From Bacillota bacterium (GTDB taxonomy: Bacteria > Bacillota > Clostridia > Acetivibrionales > DSM-1351): 54,216 nucleotides of DNA. The DNA lies in assembly GCA_023441625.1 (NCBI GenBank), contig JAEZOA010000124.1, positions 1 to 54,216 of the forward strand, in the 5' to 3' direction. Below the pieces are notes generated by a model that saw nothing but the letters and a program-made list of their open reading frames with translations, made no database searches and had not been told where the DNA came from. Shown here one piece after another: positions 7,991-17,088 of the stretch. A program made the position numbers and the translations under genes. Each line of letters opens with the position of its first letter. The stretch's first letter is position 1.

Positions 7991-8992
7991 CTAAGGTTTA
8001 TCATAGCGTTCTTCCACTTCTATCTCGACTGGAATCCAGCTGTCATCGCTTTTTACTAGAGAATTAATTAGAAGGTCAGTGCCGTTAGTGAGTTTTGCAA
8101 ATTCAAACATGTATTTCTTCTTATCTGTACCGTCAATAATTATACTTTTTTTATATTCATCCTGCTCAGGGGCATATTGTTTCATTATTAAGCTGCACCA
8201 ATTTCCATATACAGTTTCAACATATAACTCTGCATTATGTGCCCAGCCATGGTAAGCGGCACAGAAGAAATCCTCAGGGGTTAAGCTTAATGAGTCTATA
8301 TAATATAATTCATTTACTTCTTTGAGAAAAAGTTCGCCTGTATAATAGTTAAAAGTAGTGACGCCAATATTAGTTCCTTCGAGTATTTCTAATTCTATAA
8401 AATATTTATATTTATCCTTATCCTCAGTGATAATAGGAATAATTTTAATCAGATTTATATGACCTATTCCCTCAAATGAGGCTATATACTCATCGTAAGG
8501 CATAAATTCTTTGTTGCTTTCTGAAAGGAATTCATAGGCAATGGGATAGGGCAATTTTGCAAAGCCTATAGTACCACAGCCTCCAGTCTTGCCTTGTGTA
8601 AGATTAGCTGCTTGCTGCAAGACACTGAAATAGTTAATTGCCGAGTTCAATGGACTATCCAATAGCGATGTTGGCACTGTACCATTTGGAAAGGTCTGCG
8701 AAAATACTCTAAGGTCAATGAAATTACTATTAAGGGCTTTTAGCTTTGAGGGTCTAAAATAAGTTTCATTAAGGTTTGCCATACTTTCGTTTAATATTGA
8801 AACTGCCTGTCTAGATAAATTTTCAGAGGATAAGCTTATTTCATCTTCTTTTGGAATTTTATTAATCAATCCACCGAATATATAAGTGTGATAAGCGTCT
8901 TGTTGCTTGTTAATTCGTAAGCAGATTGCGCTAATTGCAATAGTAAATAAGAAGATAGAGATAACGAGGATTGCCTTAGTTTTATTTCGCAT
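7991..8992 (-). CDS. Orphan signal-anchored extracellular protein
   Basis: This 333-residue protein has an N-terminal hydrophobic segment after MRNKTK (AILVISIFLFTIAISAICL), which suggests a signal anchor or signal peptide. The rest is soluble and presumably extracytoplasmic. No known catalytic motif is visible, and I do not recognise the family. It is convergent with the 6104 lipoprotein gene (81-bp gap with no clear terminator) and divergent from the 9144 phosphoesterase gene. Frame integrity and normal codon use for this genome support it being real. Confidence 0.7.
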   Translation of the reverse strand: MRNKTKAILVISIFLFTIAISAICLRINKQQDAYHTYIFGGLINKIPKEDEISLSSENLSRQAVSILNESMANLNETYFRPSKLKALNSNFIDLRVFSQTFPNGTVPTSLLDSPLNSAINYFSVLQQAANLTQGKTGGCGTIGFAKLPYPIAYEFLSESNKEFMPYDEYIASFEGIGHINLIKIIPIITEDKDKYKYFIELEILEGTNIGVTTFNYYTGELFLKEVNELYYIDSLSLTPEDFFCAAYHGWAHNAELYVETVYGNWCSLIMKQYAPEQDEYKKSIIIDGTDKKKYMFEFAKLTNGTDLLINSLVKSDDSWIPVEIEVEERYDKP

Positions 8993-9143
8993 AGCGACTC
9001 CTAATATAAAGCATAAAATCTATTTACTAATAAGTAATATATGCTGTAACAAACTAGTTTATGGTATAATCTTTTAAAAAGAAGTTTTATGTTGATTAGA
9101 AGCTGTACAATTATTTTATTGGAATTATTTATAAGAGGTACTT

Positions 9144-10283
9144 ATGGAATATTTATTTGGTGTCATAGTGTTGGTCGTTTATGGTTTGCTAAACTATTAT
9201 ATTGGTATTAGGGGATTACGCAGCATGAAGGTTAAAGCACCTGTTATCAAAATAGTTTATTGGATAGCATTATTCTCATTTGCATTTATGTATATTGTCG
9301 GTATGTTATTCAAGGGTTATTTACCAGAAAGCGTAGCTGGCATTTTCAGTACCATTGGTGGATACTGGCTTGCATTATTTATATATTTGATATGTTTTAC
9401 TCTGATTATAGATATTATTAGATTCTTAACAAAAAAGCTTGGTATCCAACCAGCTATTTTGAAGAACAAACCTTGGATAATAACTCTGGTGGTTGTAGTA
9501 TTGGTCACCATTTTACTTACAATAGGAACCTACAATGCATTAGTTCCTCGGACTTCTGAGTATAATGTAAGTATTGATAAAAAAGCTGAAAATATAAAGG
9601 ATTTAAAATGTGTAATGATTTCTGATGTTCATCTAGGGGATAGTATAGGGAGAAACAGGCTCCATAAAGCGGTAGAGGTTATAAATGGCCTTGAAGCTGA
9701 TATAGTTGTATTTGCTGGTGACTTGATAGATAATGATATCAAGCCAATAGAGGAAGAGCACATGTTAGATGAGCTAAAGAGCATAAAATCTAAATATGGA
9801 GTATATGCTATTCTTGGCAACCATGAATATTATGGGAAAGCCACTGATAAAATAACAGAGCTCATTGAAAATAGCGGTGTAACTGTTTTAAGGGATGAAT
9901 ATGTTAAAATTCAAGATAGCTTTTATTTAGTGGGAAGAGAGGATAGTAGCTCTAGTATTAATGGATATGACAGAAAGGCCCTAGCTTCTGTACTAAGTGG
10001 AGTTGATAAAAATTTACCTGTGCTCCTGCTCGACCACCAGCCAACAAACCTGAATGAACCGCGAACGGAAGGGATTGACTTGCAGCTTTCAGGACATACA
10101 CATGCAGGTCAATTCTTCCCTATTAATTTAATAACAAGTGCATTGTTTGAAGAGGATTTTGGGCATCTGAAAGACGACAAATTTAATTTGATTGTTTCTT
10201 GTGGCTATGGAACTTGGGGTCCGGCTATAAGACTTGGAAGTCAGTCAGAGGTCCTTAATATAAATATAACTTTCGCTCAGTAG
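9144..10283 (+). CDS. Membrane-anchored calcineurin-like metallophosphoesterase (YkuE type)
   Basis: 379 residues. Four predicted transmembrane helices occupy roughly residues 1-135, followed by a metallophosphoesterase domain with the full metal-binding motif series: SDVHLGD, GDLIDND, GNHEYYG, DHQP and SGHTHAGQ. YkuE-type enzymes act on the outer face of the membrane or on membrane-associated phosphoesters; the substrate here is unknown. The ribosome site AAGAGG precedes the ATG. It is a single gene, convergent with the permease gene at 10400. Confidence 0.9.
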   Translation: MEYLFGVIVLVVYGLLNYYIGIRGLRSMKVKAPVIKIVYWIALFSFAFMYIVGMLFKGYLPESVAGIFSTIGGYWLALFIYLICFTLIIDIIRFLTKKLGIQPAILKNKPWIITLVVVVLVTILLTIGTYNALVPRTSEYNVSIDKKAENIKDLKCVMISDVHLGDSIGRNRLHKAVEVINGLEADIVVFAGDLIDNDIKPIEEEHMLDELKSIKSKYGVYAILGNHEYYGKATDKITELIENSGVTVLRDEYVKIQDSFYLVGREDSSSSINGYDRKALASVLSGVDKNLPVLLLDHQPTNLNEPRTEGIDLQLSGHTHAGQFFPINLITSALFEEDFGHLKDDKFNLIVSCGYGTWGPAIRLGSQSEVLNINITFAQ

Positions 10284-10399
10284 TTCCTAATGATCTTGCT
10301 GGGAGCTTTACACCACTTTTACCACATCGGGTATATTTCATATTAGAATATTGTTGTATGTCTGGTAAATATGACATTATTCTTCCTCCAAAAATTAAT

Positions 10400-11575
10400 T
10401 TATTTTTTCTTTGGAAGCTTTATTTTCCATGTCCTCTTTGGTTTGGTGGGCTCTTCAGGTTTATCGAAATTTAAGGTTTCTGCATATTCAGGATAATACA
10501 TCTCTACAATATTCTTTATTGTAATTTTAATAGCTGAGTACAATGGAATTACTACTATTAAACCAATGAAGCCTAAAATAGGAATGATGCCCATTAACAG
10601 AAGTATTACTGTTAGAGGATGAATATCCATACTTTTCTTCATTACCTGTGGAGAGATAAAGTTATTGTCTATCTGTTGTACAATTACCATAACTATAAAT
10701 ATTTTAACAGCCATAAAAGGTTCACTGGCAAGGGATAGCAGTATTGCTGGGATAATACCTATCCATGGACCAAAGAAGGGAATAATACAGGTTATCATAG
10801 CAAAAATAGCTAATAATAGTGAGTATTTAAGACCAATAATCAAGTAGCCGATATACATGAATACACCAATTAAGAAGGCCACTAAAAGCTGTCCTGCAAT
10901 ATAATTAGATAAAACGAAATCTATATCTGATAATATTTTTCTAAGGTTATTTTTATGTGATTTCGGAGCAAATCTAACAACACTTTCTTTGAATTTATTT
11001 CCATCAATAAGAAAGTAAAATAAAATAATAGGTATTATTATAATAATCGATCCTATATTTGTAATAGCTCCAATAAAGTTAACGGCACCTTTTCCAAGGC
11101 TTTTCGGAATACTTTCTACAAATCCATAAATTTTATTGGCTAAATCTAGATTTTGTAATTCAAGACTAAAAGAACTAAACAAATTACTATTCAGAAAATT
11201 ATTTATGGTATTTTGAGCTTGATTGTATAGGTTTGGCAAGCTGTTCCAAAATTCACTAAACTGGGTTTTAATAATACTACCTGTATAAGAGCTTAATAAT
11301 ACCAAGGCAGACAGAACTATTATGAAGGACAGAATAATAGCCAAGACATGAGGAAACTTGACTTTTTCAAGCAGCCTTACTAAAGGTCTGAGAATATAAA
11401 AAAGTATTCCTCCAAATAGTAGTGGGAAAATTATTGAGTATATAAAGCTCTTAATGGGAGAAATAAAAAACTCTATTTTACCAAACATAAATATAATCAA
11501 TAAACTTAGCAGGAGGTAACAACCATACCTAAATAATTTGCTTCTGAACAAGTTGTAATTACTGTTATTTTCCAT
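10400..11575 (-). CDS. AI-2E (PerM/YtvI) family permease
   Basis: The start is set at 11575 because GAGG lies 5 nt upstream of that ATG; a GTG two codons earlier overlaps the site. The 391-residue protein has about eight hydrophobic segments, a large soluble insert after TM3 and the late motif GPWIGIIPAILLSL typical of the AI-2E/YtvI family. The C-terminus is basic (KRTWKIKLPKKK). Members include sodium/proton-coupled exporters and sporulation permeases of unclear substrate, so transport of AI-2 should not be assumed. A second family member is encoded at 32324. Confidence 0.88.
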   Translation of the reverse strand: MENNSNYNLFRSKLFRYGCYLLLSLLIIFMFGKIEFFISPIKSFIYSIIFPLLFGGILFYILRPLVRLLEKVKFPHVLAIILSFIIVLSALVLLSSYTGSIIKTQFSEFWNSLPNLYNQAQNTINNFLNSNLFSSFSLELQNLDLANKIYGFVESIPKSLGKGAVNFIGAITNIGSIIIIIPIILFYFLIDGNKFKESVVRFAPKSHKNNLRKILSDIDFVLSNYIAGQLLVAFLIGVFMYIGYLIIGLKYSLLLAIFAMITCIIPFFGPWIGIIPAILLSLASEPFMAVKIFIVMVIVQQIDNNFISPQVMKKSMDIHPLTVILLLMGIIPILGFIGLIVVIPLYSAIKITIKNIVEMYYPEYAETLNFDKPEEPTKPKRTWKIKLPKKK

Positions 11576-11653
11576 ACACACCTCATGTCTCTATACTTAA
11601 TAAATATTTTCTCTGTTAACATAAATTATAATTTGAAATGCTAAAAGATACAA

Positions 11654-12856
11654 TCAATATTTTACAATGTCTGATAACGGACCTTGCAAAATCAATGGTT
11701 TTTTGTCCTTATCCAGCCATTTTACTATCGCCAAAAGGTTTGATTTATCAGCTGCAATGCTACCATTTGTATATTTAATCTGAGCTTTAGCATCTGCTAT
11801 ACCGAAAAAGAGTTTGGTATTATATTCTATGCTGAAAAACACATCATAAATACCATTATCATTCACCCACACATCTTTTGATTTATACTTATATAAGTCC
11901 AAGCCAGTTGAAATATTACTGGTTTTACTGTAACAAGTTCCTATTCTGTAAGCACCGATTGGTGTTTTATAATCTCCCTCAGTTTTATTATTTGAAAAGC
12001 CCTTTAAGCCAATGTATCCTACAAGATTTTTGTGAATGTTGACCCATAGGTTATTCTTTTTTTCATATGTATTAATTACAACATTTGAGGTATTACTTAT
12101 TAGTGAGGTAACAACAATTAGCTGCTCAGATTTAGAATTATTTTTGATACAGTTGAGGTTGGAAATTGTTTTATTGCTAAGTGTATAGTTTGTTGTATCA
12201 AATTTACTAAGTGGTACATCCTGTATTTTATAGTTGCTATATTCTTTATCCTCAAAATGCCACCACTCATGGCTAACAGTTTTAAAGCCTGATGCTTTCA
12301 TTGCTGCTGACAGGATATTTAAATTCTTCCTTTGCTCTTTAGTCATATCCTTATAGTTTGGAGATGCCTTAGCAGTAAAGTTGTCAAATTCTGTGGGCAT
12401 TTCTAACTCTTTACCGTTCTTGTCAACAAGGGTAACATCCACCGCAGCACCTCTATTATGCTTTGAGCCTGAACGATATGGATTTGCAACATAATTCTTA
12501 TTTGGCGTGGCTTCCCACATTATTTTCTGAACACTCAGGGGTCTGTAAGCATCCCAAATTTTAATTGAATAGCCTTGTTTTTTAACAATATTATTAGCAT
12601 TAATCAGCTTATCGAGCGTGCCTTTTGTCAAAACACAAGTAGGGGAGGGATATAGAGTTTTCTTTACAAAATTATCACAGGTGGCATACTTCATATCAAT
12701 GACAAAATCGTTGCTATAAGCTTCTACCAACACTAAATCCTGCTTTTTTACTGCTGTTTGTGTATTCGCAGCACTTACTAAAGCTTGACTAGAGTTGGAT
12801 AAAATCAGAGCAAGAGCTAAAATTAATATTATAATAGGATACTGTCTCTTAGTCAT
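11654..12856 (-). CDS. Secreted VanX-type D-Ala-D-Ala dipeptidase fused to a degenerate YkuD-like domain
   Basis: 400 residues with an N-terminal signal peptide or anchor. Residues about 40-230 are a VanX/DdpX dipeptidase: catalytic Arg in DAYRPLSVQ, zinc ligands in SKHNRGAAVD, and the Glu/His motif HEWWHFED. The C-terminal part (about 255-400) matches the L,D-transpeptidase frame GFSNNKTEGDYKTPIGAYRIG and ends in VKWLDKDKKPLILQGP. The region that normally carries the catalytic HxxxGxxxxGC is replaced by a short sequence with neither His nor Cys. The dipeptidase half should be active on D-Ala-D-Ala in the wall compartment. The second half looks like a binding or structural remnant. AGGAG precedes the ATG by 9 nt. 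Confidence 0.87.
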   Translation of the reverse strand: MTKRQYPIIILILALALILSNSSQALVSAANTQTAVKKQDLVLVEAYSNDFVIDMKYATCDNFVKKTLYPSPTCVLTKGTLDKLINANNIVKKQGYSIKIWDAYRPLSVQKIMWEATPNKNYVANPYRSGSKHNRGAAVDVTLVDKNGKELEMPTEFDNFTAKASPNYKDMTKEQRKNLNILSAAMKASGFKTVSHEWWHFEDKEYSNYKIQDVPLSKFDTTNYTLSNKTISNLNCIKNNSKSEQLIVVTSLISNTSNVVINTYEKKNNLWVNIHKNLVGYIGLKGFSNNKTEGDYKTPIGAYRIGTCYSKTSNISTGLDLYKYKSKDVWVNDNGIYDVFFSIEYNTKLFFGIADAKAQIKYTNGSIAADKSNLLAIVKWLDKDKKPLILQGPLSDIVKY

Positions 12857-13131
12857 AAAGTAAGGCTCCTAGTTAATTAGTATTAGCAGGTTTTAAAATC
12901 TAATGTATACTCCAAGAAGTATATTAAAATCATGTTATTTCTATTTTAACATATTGGGTAGTCAATTTAAAAATATTTGAACTAGTTAATTTAATTTATC
13001 ATAGCCTGCATTTGATTTTTGGAAAAGGTAGAAATAAGTATTCCAGACAATACCTATGTTTACAGCAAAAGTTTTATTTTTCTACAAATAATTGAATTAT
13101 TATGAAAATAAAGAAAAATTTATCGTATAAA

Positions 13132-13160
13132 TTGACATTAAAGTATTTTAATAATAAAAT
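13132..13160 (+). promoter_or_regulatory. Promoter P1 for the 13259 gene
   Basis: Perfect TTGACA (13132-13137), 17-bp spacer, TAAAAT (13155-13160). It lies in the 402-bp, very AT-rich spacer 12857-13258, where nothing else apart from a second promoter was recognised. Confidence 0.7.
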
Positions 13161-13194
13161 ACATATGGATTTGTTTTTAAAAAAAATATTTTTA

Positions 13195-13223
13195 TTACAT
13201 AATTGTAATTAAATAGTTATAAT
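13195..13223 (+). promoter_or_regulatory. Promoter P2 for the 13259 gene
   Basis: TTACAT (13195-13200), 17-bp spacer, TATAAT (13218-13223). It sits 63 bp downstream of P1 and would give a leader of about 30 nt. Confidence 0.55.
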
Positions 13224-13258
13224 AAAATGCTTTTTATAAAAATTAAGGAGGATTTAGT

Positions 13259-13837
13259 ATGAATAACAGATTTGAACAGAACCAATATCTAATTAGAAAG
13301 AAAGTCCTGTCTGTTTTGGGAGCAAAGTTCCACATATATGACAATAGTGGGCAGGTAATAATGTATTCTCATATGAAAGCCTTTAAACTAAAGGAAGATA
13401 TCAGAATATATACAGGTGAGGATATGACTGAAGAGCTTTTGAATATCCACGCTAGAAGTGTTATTGATTTCTCCGCAACATATGATATAACTGATGCGAA
13501 GACTGGAGAGAAGTTAGGTGCATTAAGGAGAAAAGGTCTTAAATCCATCATGAAGGATGAATGGATTATTTTGGATAAGGACGACATGGAAATAGGAACT
13601 ATTAAGGAAGATAGCCTTGGACTTGCACTGCTTAGGCGTTTTCTTTCAAATCTTATACCTCAGAAATTTGATGTTGAAATAAAAGGTATCAAAATATGTC
13701 AATTTAAGCAGAAAGTTAATCCTATAGTATCAAAATTAGATATCGATTTTTCAACTGATACTGGAAATATTCTTGACAGAAGATTTGGAATTGCAATAGG
13801 AGTTCTTCTATGTGCAATTGAAGGCAGACAAAATTAA
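13259..13837 (+). CDS. LURP-one-related (tubby-like fold) protein
   Basis: The 192-residue protein has the pattern of bacterial LURP-one-related (DUF567) proteins: the opening QYLIRKKVLSVLGAKFHIYD, the repeated beta-strand/turn pattern DAKTGEKLGALRRKG and WIILDKDDMEIGTIKED, and a hydrophobic C-terminal helix near RRFGIAIGVLLCAI. The fold is a twelve-stranded barrel around a hydrophobic helix, related to tubby and scramblases. Cellular role in bacteria is unknown. It is preceded by AAGGAGG, two promoters, and followed by a clean terminator, so it is monocistronic. Confidence 0.82.
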   Translation: MNNRFEQNQYLIRKKVLSVLGAKFHIYDNSGQVIMYSHMKAFKLKEDIRIYTGEDMTEELLNIHARSVIDFSATYDITDAKTGEKLGALRRKGLKSIMKDEWIILDKDDMEIGTIKEDSLGLALLRRFLSNLIPQKFDVEIKGIKICQFKQKVNPIVSKLDIDFSTDTGNILDRRFGIAIGVLLCAIEGRQN

Positions 13838-13870
13838 AGTACATAAATGTTTCATCGAGTATAGTTTTGA

Positions 13871-13902
13871 ACAGGTGCTATTGATTAGCACCTGTTTTTT
13901 TG
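13871..13902 (+). terminator. Rho-independent terminator after LURP-one-like gene
   Basis: 10-bp perfect stem ACAGGTGCTA/TAGCACCTGT, 5-nt loop, and eight T. Confidence 0.92.
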
Positions 13903-14037
13903 TGAAAAAACAATATAATTTAAACATTTTGTTCAAATCTCCTATTTTATATTTTTTAGGGAATACTAGTTTTAGTTTGGTGTTGTTACATGTCATTTTA
14001 TTAAGTGTAATAGCATTTAATTGAAGGGACAAGGTGA

Positions 14038-14409
14038 ATGAATTTAAAGAATAAAGCATCAAAAATTTTAATATATGTAGGAATTGGTTTTGCTGCTGGA
14101 GTGGCAAATGGGCTCTTCGGATCGGGTGGAGGTACAATTGCCGTTCCTGCTATGGTTTTTTTGTTAGGAGAAGATGAGCACAAGGCACATGCCACAGCAC
14201 TACTTATAATACTGCCACTGACAATGGTAAGCACATATTTCTATTTATCAAATAGCTATGTGGATTGGAATATAACTTGGAAGGCTATGGTAGGTGGAGT
14301 AGTTGGCGGAGCAATAGGAGCATTCTTATTAAATAAATGTCCATCTAGAATTTTAAGAAAAATTTTTGGTGCATTTATGATAATTGCAGCCTTCAGAATG
14401 ATTTTCTAA
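14038..14409 (+). CDS. Half-size TSUP (TauE/SafE) permease, first partner
   Basis: This 123-residue protein has about four membrane segments and one copy of the TSUP repeat, with the glycine-rich signature GVANGLFGSGGGTIAVPAM and the closing LRKIFGAFMIIAAFRM. Full TSUP anion/sulfite exporters carry two such repeats in one chain of about 250 residues. Here the second repeat is a separate gene 63 bp downstream. AAGGTGA stands just before the ATG. The two halves probably assemble as a heterodimer; the substrate is unknown. Confidence 0.85.
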   Translation: MNLKNKASKILIYVGIGFAAGVANGLFGSGGGTIAVPAMVFLLGEDEHKAHATALLIILPLTMVSTYFYLSNSYVDWNITWKAMVGGVVGGAIGAFLLNKCPSRILRKIFGAFMIIAAFRMIF

Positions 14410-14472
14410 TGAATAACTTATTAATATTAAATGGAATGGTAAGATGCCTTACGAACTACCATACAGAAAGGT

Positions 14473-14856
14473 GTGCTTAACAAAATGATTGTCATATTAA
14501 TTGGCTTGGCGGCAGGAATTATAAGCGGAATGGGAATAGGCGGAGGGGCAGTTTTGATACCTGCGCTTGTTCTTTTTGTGAAGCCAGAACAGCATGTGGC
14601 TCAGAGTGTAAACCTATTGTTCTTTATACCAACCGCAATAGTAGCACTTGGAATACACATAAGGCACAAGAATGTTGATTTTAAGATGGGCATACCAATA
14701 TTGATTTTTGGCTTAGGAGGTGCTATTCTTGGGTCAAAGTTAGCTTTATCAATGGATGGACAAATTCTTCGTAAAATATTCGGAATTTTCCTATTGGCAA
14801 TGGGTGTATATGAGATTTTCGGCAAGAAAAAAATTAATAAAATGAAAAATAATTGA
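14473..14856 (+). CDS. Half-size TSUP (TauE/SafE) permease, second partner
   Basis: 127 residues from GTG 14473, or 123 from ATG 14485; neither start has ideal spacing from AGAAAGG at 14465. It has four membrane segments and the second TSUP repeat signature GIISGMGIGGGAVLIPALVL, ending LRKIFGIFLLAMGVYEIFGKKK. It pairs with the gene at 14038. The 63-bp gap contains stop codons in frame with gene 1, so this is not a simple one-base frameshift of a single gene. Many Clostridia carry the same two-gene form, which argues against decay. Confidence 0.84.
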   Translation: MLNKMIVILIGLAAGIISGMGIGGGAVLIPALVLFVKPEQHVAQSVNLLFFIPTAIVALGIHIRHKNVDFKMGIPILIFGLGGAILGSKLALSMDGQILRKIFGIFLLAMGVYEIFGKKKINKMKNN

Positions 14857-14966
14857 CAAAATTTAGCCCATATTTTCCTGAATAATATGTTATAATTATA
14901 AAAAATGTCATTTATAATCAGTTAAAAGCTGAATATAATTGACTTTAGTAAAAGGATGGGCGAAAT

Positions 14967-15911
14967 ATGGAGCTTCTAGATATTAGGCTTTTAGCCGAAA
15001 AAATTCGAGAGAACGTATCCAAAGTTATTGTTGATAAAGATAATATCATAGACTTATCACTGATTTGTGTTATTACAGGTGGACATATGCTGCTCGAGGA
15101 TGTGCCTGGAACAGGAAAAACTGTATTTGCCAGAGCACTTGCGGCATCAATAGATTGTGACTTCAATAGAATACAGTTTACGCCAGATCTTCTCCCTTCA
15201 GATGTTACAGGAATCAATTTTTTCAGTCAAAAAGAAAATAATTTCAGCTTCAGGGCCGGCCCGATTTTTTCAAATATTGTACTAGCGGATGAGATTAATC
15301 GAGCAACTCCTCGTACCCAGTCTGCAATGCTCGAATGTATGGAGGAGAGACAAGTAACAATAGATGGCGAAACAAAGGAACTCATAGCACCTTTCCTAGT
15401 AATTGCAACACAAAATCCTGTAGAAATACAAGGGACGTTTCCGTTGCCAGAGGCTCAATTAGATCGCTTTCTAATTAAGACCTCGATGGGCTATCCAGAC
15501 TCAGAAGCTGAAATTAATATCCTAAGACGATTTAAAGAGCATAATCCTCTTAAAGAACTAAAGGCTGTTGTTTCAGCACAGGATATAATAGAGGCTTCAA
15601 AAATCTATTCAAAAGTAAAAGTATCAGATGATATTTTAGGTTACATAACTAAAATTGTACAAGCCTCAAGAAAACATGCTGGTGCCCATTTAGGTATCAG
15701 TCCAAGAGGTTCTCTGGCTTTATTGAAGGCGATACAGGTGAAGGCATTGCTCGATGGAAGAGAATTTGTCACACCAGATGATGTTAAGTCTATGGCGGGG
15801 CCTGTATTGTCACATAGATTAATACCAACAGGTCTCTCAAGTCGAAATAAGAATGCAGGTGAAAAAATAATCATTGATATTCTTTCCCACATAGAAGTTC
15901 CACTTGAATAG
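14967..15911 (+). CDS. MoxR-family AAA+ ATPase
   Basis: 314 residues. Walker A is EDVPGTGKTVFARALA, Walker B/sensor VLADEINRATPRTQSAMLECM, with the MoxR-specific QNPVEIQGTFPLPEAQLDRF and the lid motif SPRGSLALLKA. MoxR ATPases act as chaperones in assembling or activating partner proteins, nearly always encoded beside DUF58 proteins, as here. An extended -10 (TG-T-TATAAT at about 14888-14896) lies upstream. It is followed after 94 bp by the DUF58 gene. Confidence 0.93.
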   Translation: MELLDIRLLAEKIRENVSKVIVDKDNIIDLSLICVITGGHMLLEDVPGTGKTVFARALAASIDCDFNRIQFTPDLLPSDVTGINFFSQKENNFSFRAGPIFSNIVLADEINRATPRTQSAMLECMEERQVTIDGETKELIAPFLVIATQNPVEIQGTFPLPEAQLDRFLIKTSMGYPDSEAEINILRRFKEHNPLKELKAVVSAQDIIEASKIYSKVKVSDDILGYITKIVQASRKHAGAHLGISPRGSLALLKAIQVKALLDGREFVTPDDVKSMAGPVLSHRLIPTGLSSRNKNAGEKIIIDILSHIEVPLE

Positions 15912-15913
15912 CT

Positions 15914-15990
15914 CTGTCTTCGAATAGGCTAAGTTTGTATAAATGTAACTAAGCTTCTGTCTTCGCTATAGCTCGACGCAAGCCAAGTTT
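15914..15990 (+). repeat. Imperfect local duplication between moxR and DUF58 genes
   Basis: Two imperfect copies of CTGTCTTCG are each followed by a GGCTAAGTTT or GCCAAGTTTT segment (about 15915-15940 and 15953-15990). The spacer is GC-richer than its surroundings. Purpose is unknown; the second copy ends just before the DUF58 ribosome site. Confidence 0.4.
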
Positions 15991-16005
15991 TCTTGAGGAG
16001 GAAAT

Positions 16006-17088
16006 ATGCTGTTTTTACAAATTGCTCTTACCCTACCTTTATTATTTTTAATTGATATTATTTTATATAAGTTTTTTAACTTAAAAGGAATGACCTATAA
16101 AAGGTCTCTATCAGAAAGTGCTGTTTTTGAAGGGGAAAAAGTCTTTATGGTAGAGGATATCGAAAATAATAATTTTCTTCCAATAGCAGGAATGAAGGCA
16201 GAGTCGCTAATTAGTCCTAATTTGAGACTCGCTCAAATAAAAAATATGCATGCCTCTCAGGGTGGATATCATAGAAGTGTTTTTTCAATAATGCCTTTTT
16301 ACCGATTAAAAAGAACACACGAGGTAACCTGTTTGCGCCGTGGAGATTATAATGTTGGTAATGTAACAATTACCTCTGGGGATATATTTGGATTCTTATC
16401 AAAAATTATTAGATATGATAATGAAGCAAGATTATTAGTTTATCCAAGTCCAATAAGCGAAGAAAAAATGCTTGAATGCTTTCATTCCTTACAGGGTGAT
16501 GTAGTTGTGAGACGTTTTATAAATCCAGACCCTTTTCTTGTAGCTGGGGTTCGGGAGTATCAGATGAGTGACCCAATGTCTTCCATCAATTGGAAGGCTA
16601 CTGCTCGTACAAATCAACTACAGGTATATAAGTATGATTACTCAGCAAACTCAAACATATTAATAATTTTCAATATTGATAGCAGCAGTAGACAAGGGCC
16701 TTTTCCAAATGAGGAGGAAAGTAACAGAATTGAATATGGTATTCATTTCTGTGCTGCTGTTGTAGAGAAATCTATTAAACATGGCATAGCAACAGGCTTT
16801 TGTTCAAATGGACATTTTAGAGATGAAACAGAATTTGTGAATATACCCACACGTTGTAGCGAGGAGCAAATGTATACCATATTTGAAGCTATGGCAAAGC
16901 TTCAAATGCATAGAGCAGTCTCATTCAATAGAATGATAAAATCTATACGCAATACACTGCCAAAGGAAACAGATATTTTAATAGTATCACTATATACTGA
17001 TGAGGAAATTGAAGAGGAGATATTTGAGCTTCGCCGAAATGGACATCAAGTAGAAAAATGGGTAATTATAGAGGGTGAGGTGGCTTAG
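16006..17088 (+). CDS. DUF58-domain protein, MoxR partner
   Basis: 360 residues with N-terminal hydrophobic helix and the DUF58 hallmark DPMSSINWKATARTNQLQVY at about residue 190, followed by a von Willebrand-A-like beta strand (NILIIFNIDSSS). DUF58 proteins are clients of MoxR ATPases. They are typically linked with transglutaminase-like membrane proteins at the cell surface. The GAGGAGG ribosome site is strong. The next gene starts at the base after the stop, so they are co-translated. Confidence 0.88.
   Translation: MLFLQIALTLPLLFLIDIILYKFFNLKGMTYKRSLSESAVFEGEKVFMVEDIENNNFLPIAGMKAESLISPNLRLAQIKNMHASQGGYHRSVFSIMPFYRLKRTHEVTCLRRGDYNVGNVTITSGDIFGFLSKIIRYDNEARLLVYPSPISEEKMLECFHSLQGDVVVRRFINPDPFLVAGVREYQMSDPMSSINWKATARTNQLQVYKYDYSANSNILIIFNIDSSSRQGPFPNEEESNRIEYGIHFCAAVVEKSIKHGIATGFCSNGHFRDETEFVNIPTRCSEEQMYTIFEAMAKLQMHRAVSFNRMIKSIRNTLPKETDILIVSLYTDEEIEEEIFELRRNGHQVEKWVIIEGEVA

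Noticed and set aside
10284..10399. Possible terminator in the gap between the phosphoesterase and permease genes
   Set aside because: No stem with a T-tract could be drawn; the convergent transcripts have no visible terminator here.
1573..14970. Shared TAATTGACTTT-TAAA sequence before the spoIVFA-like and moxR genes
   Set aside because: Only two AT-rich occurrences with different spacing to the starts; most likely chance similarity of promoter-like DNA.
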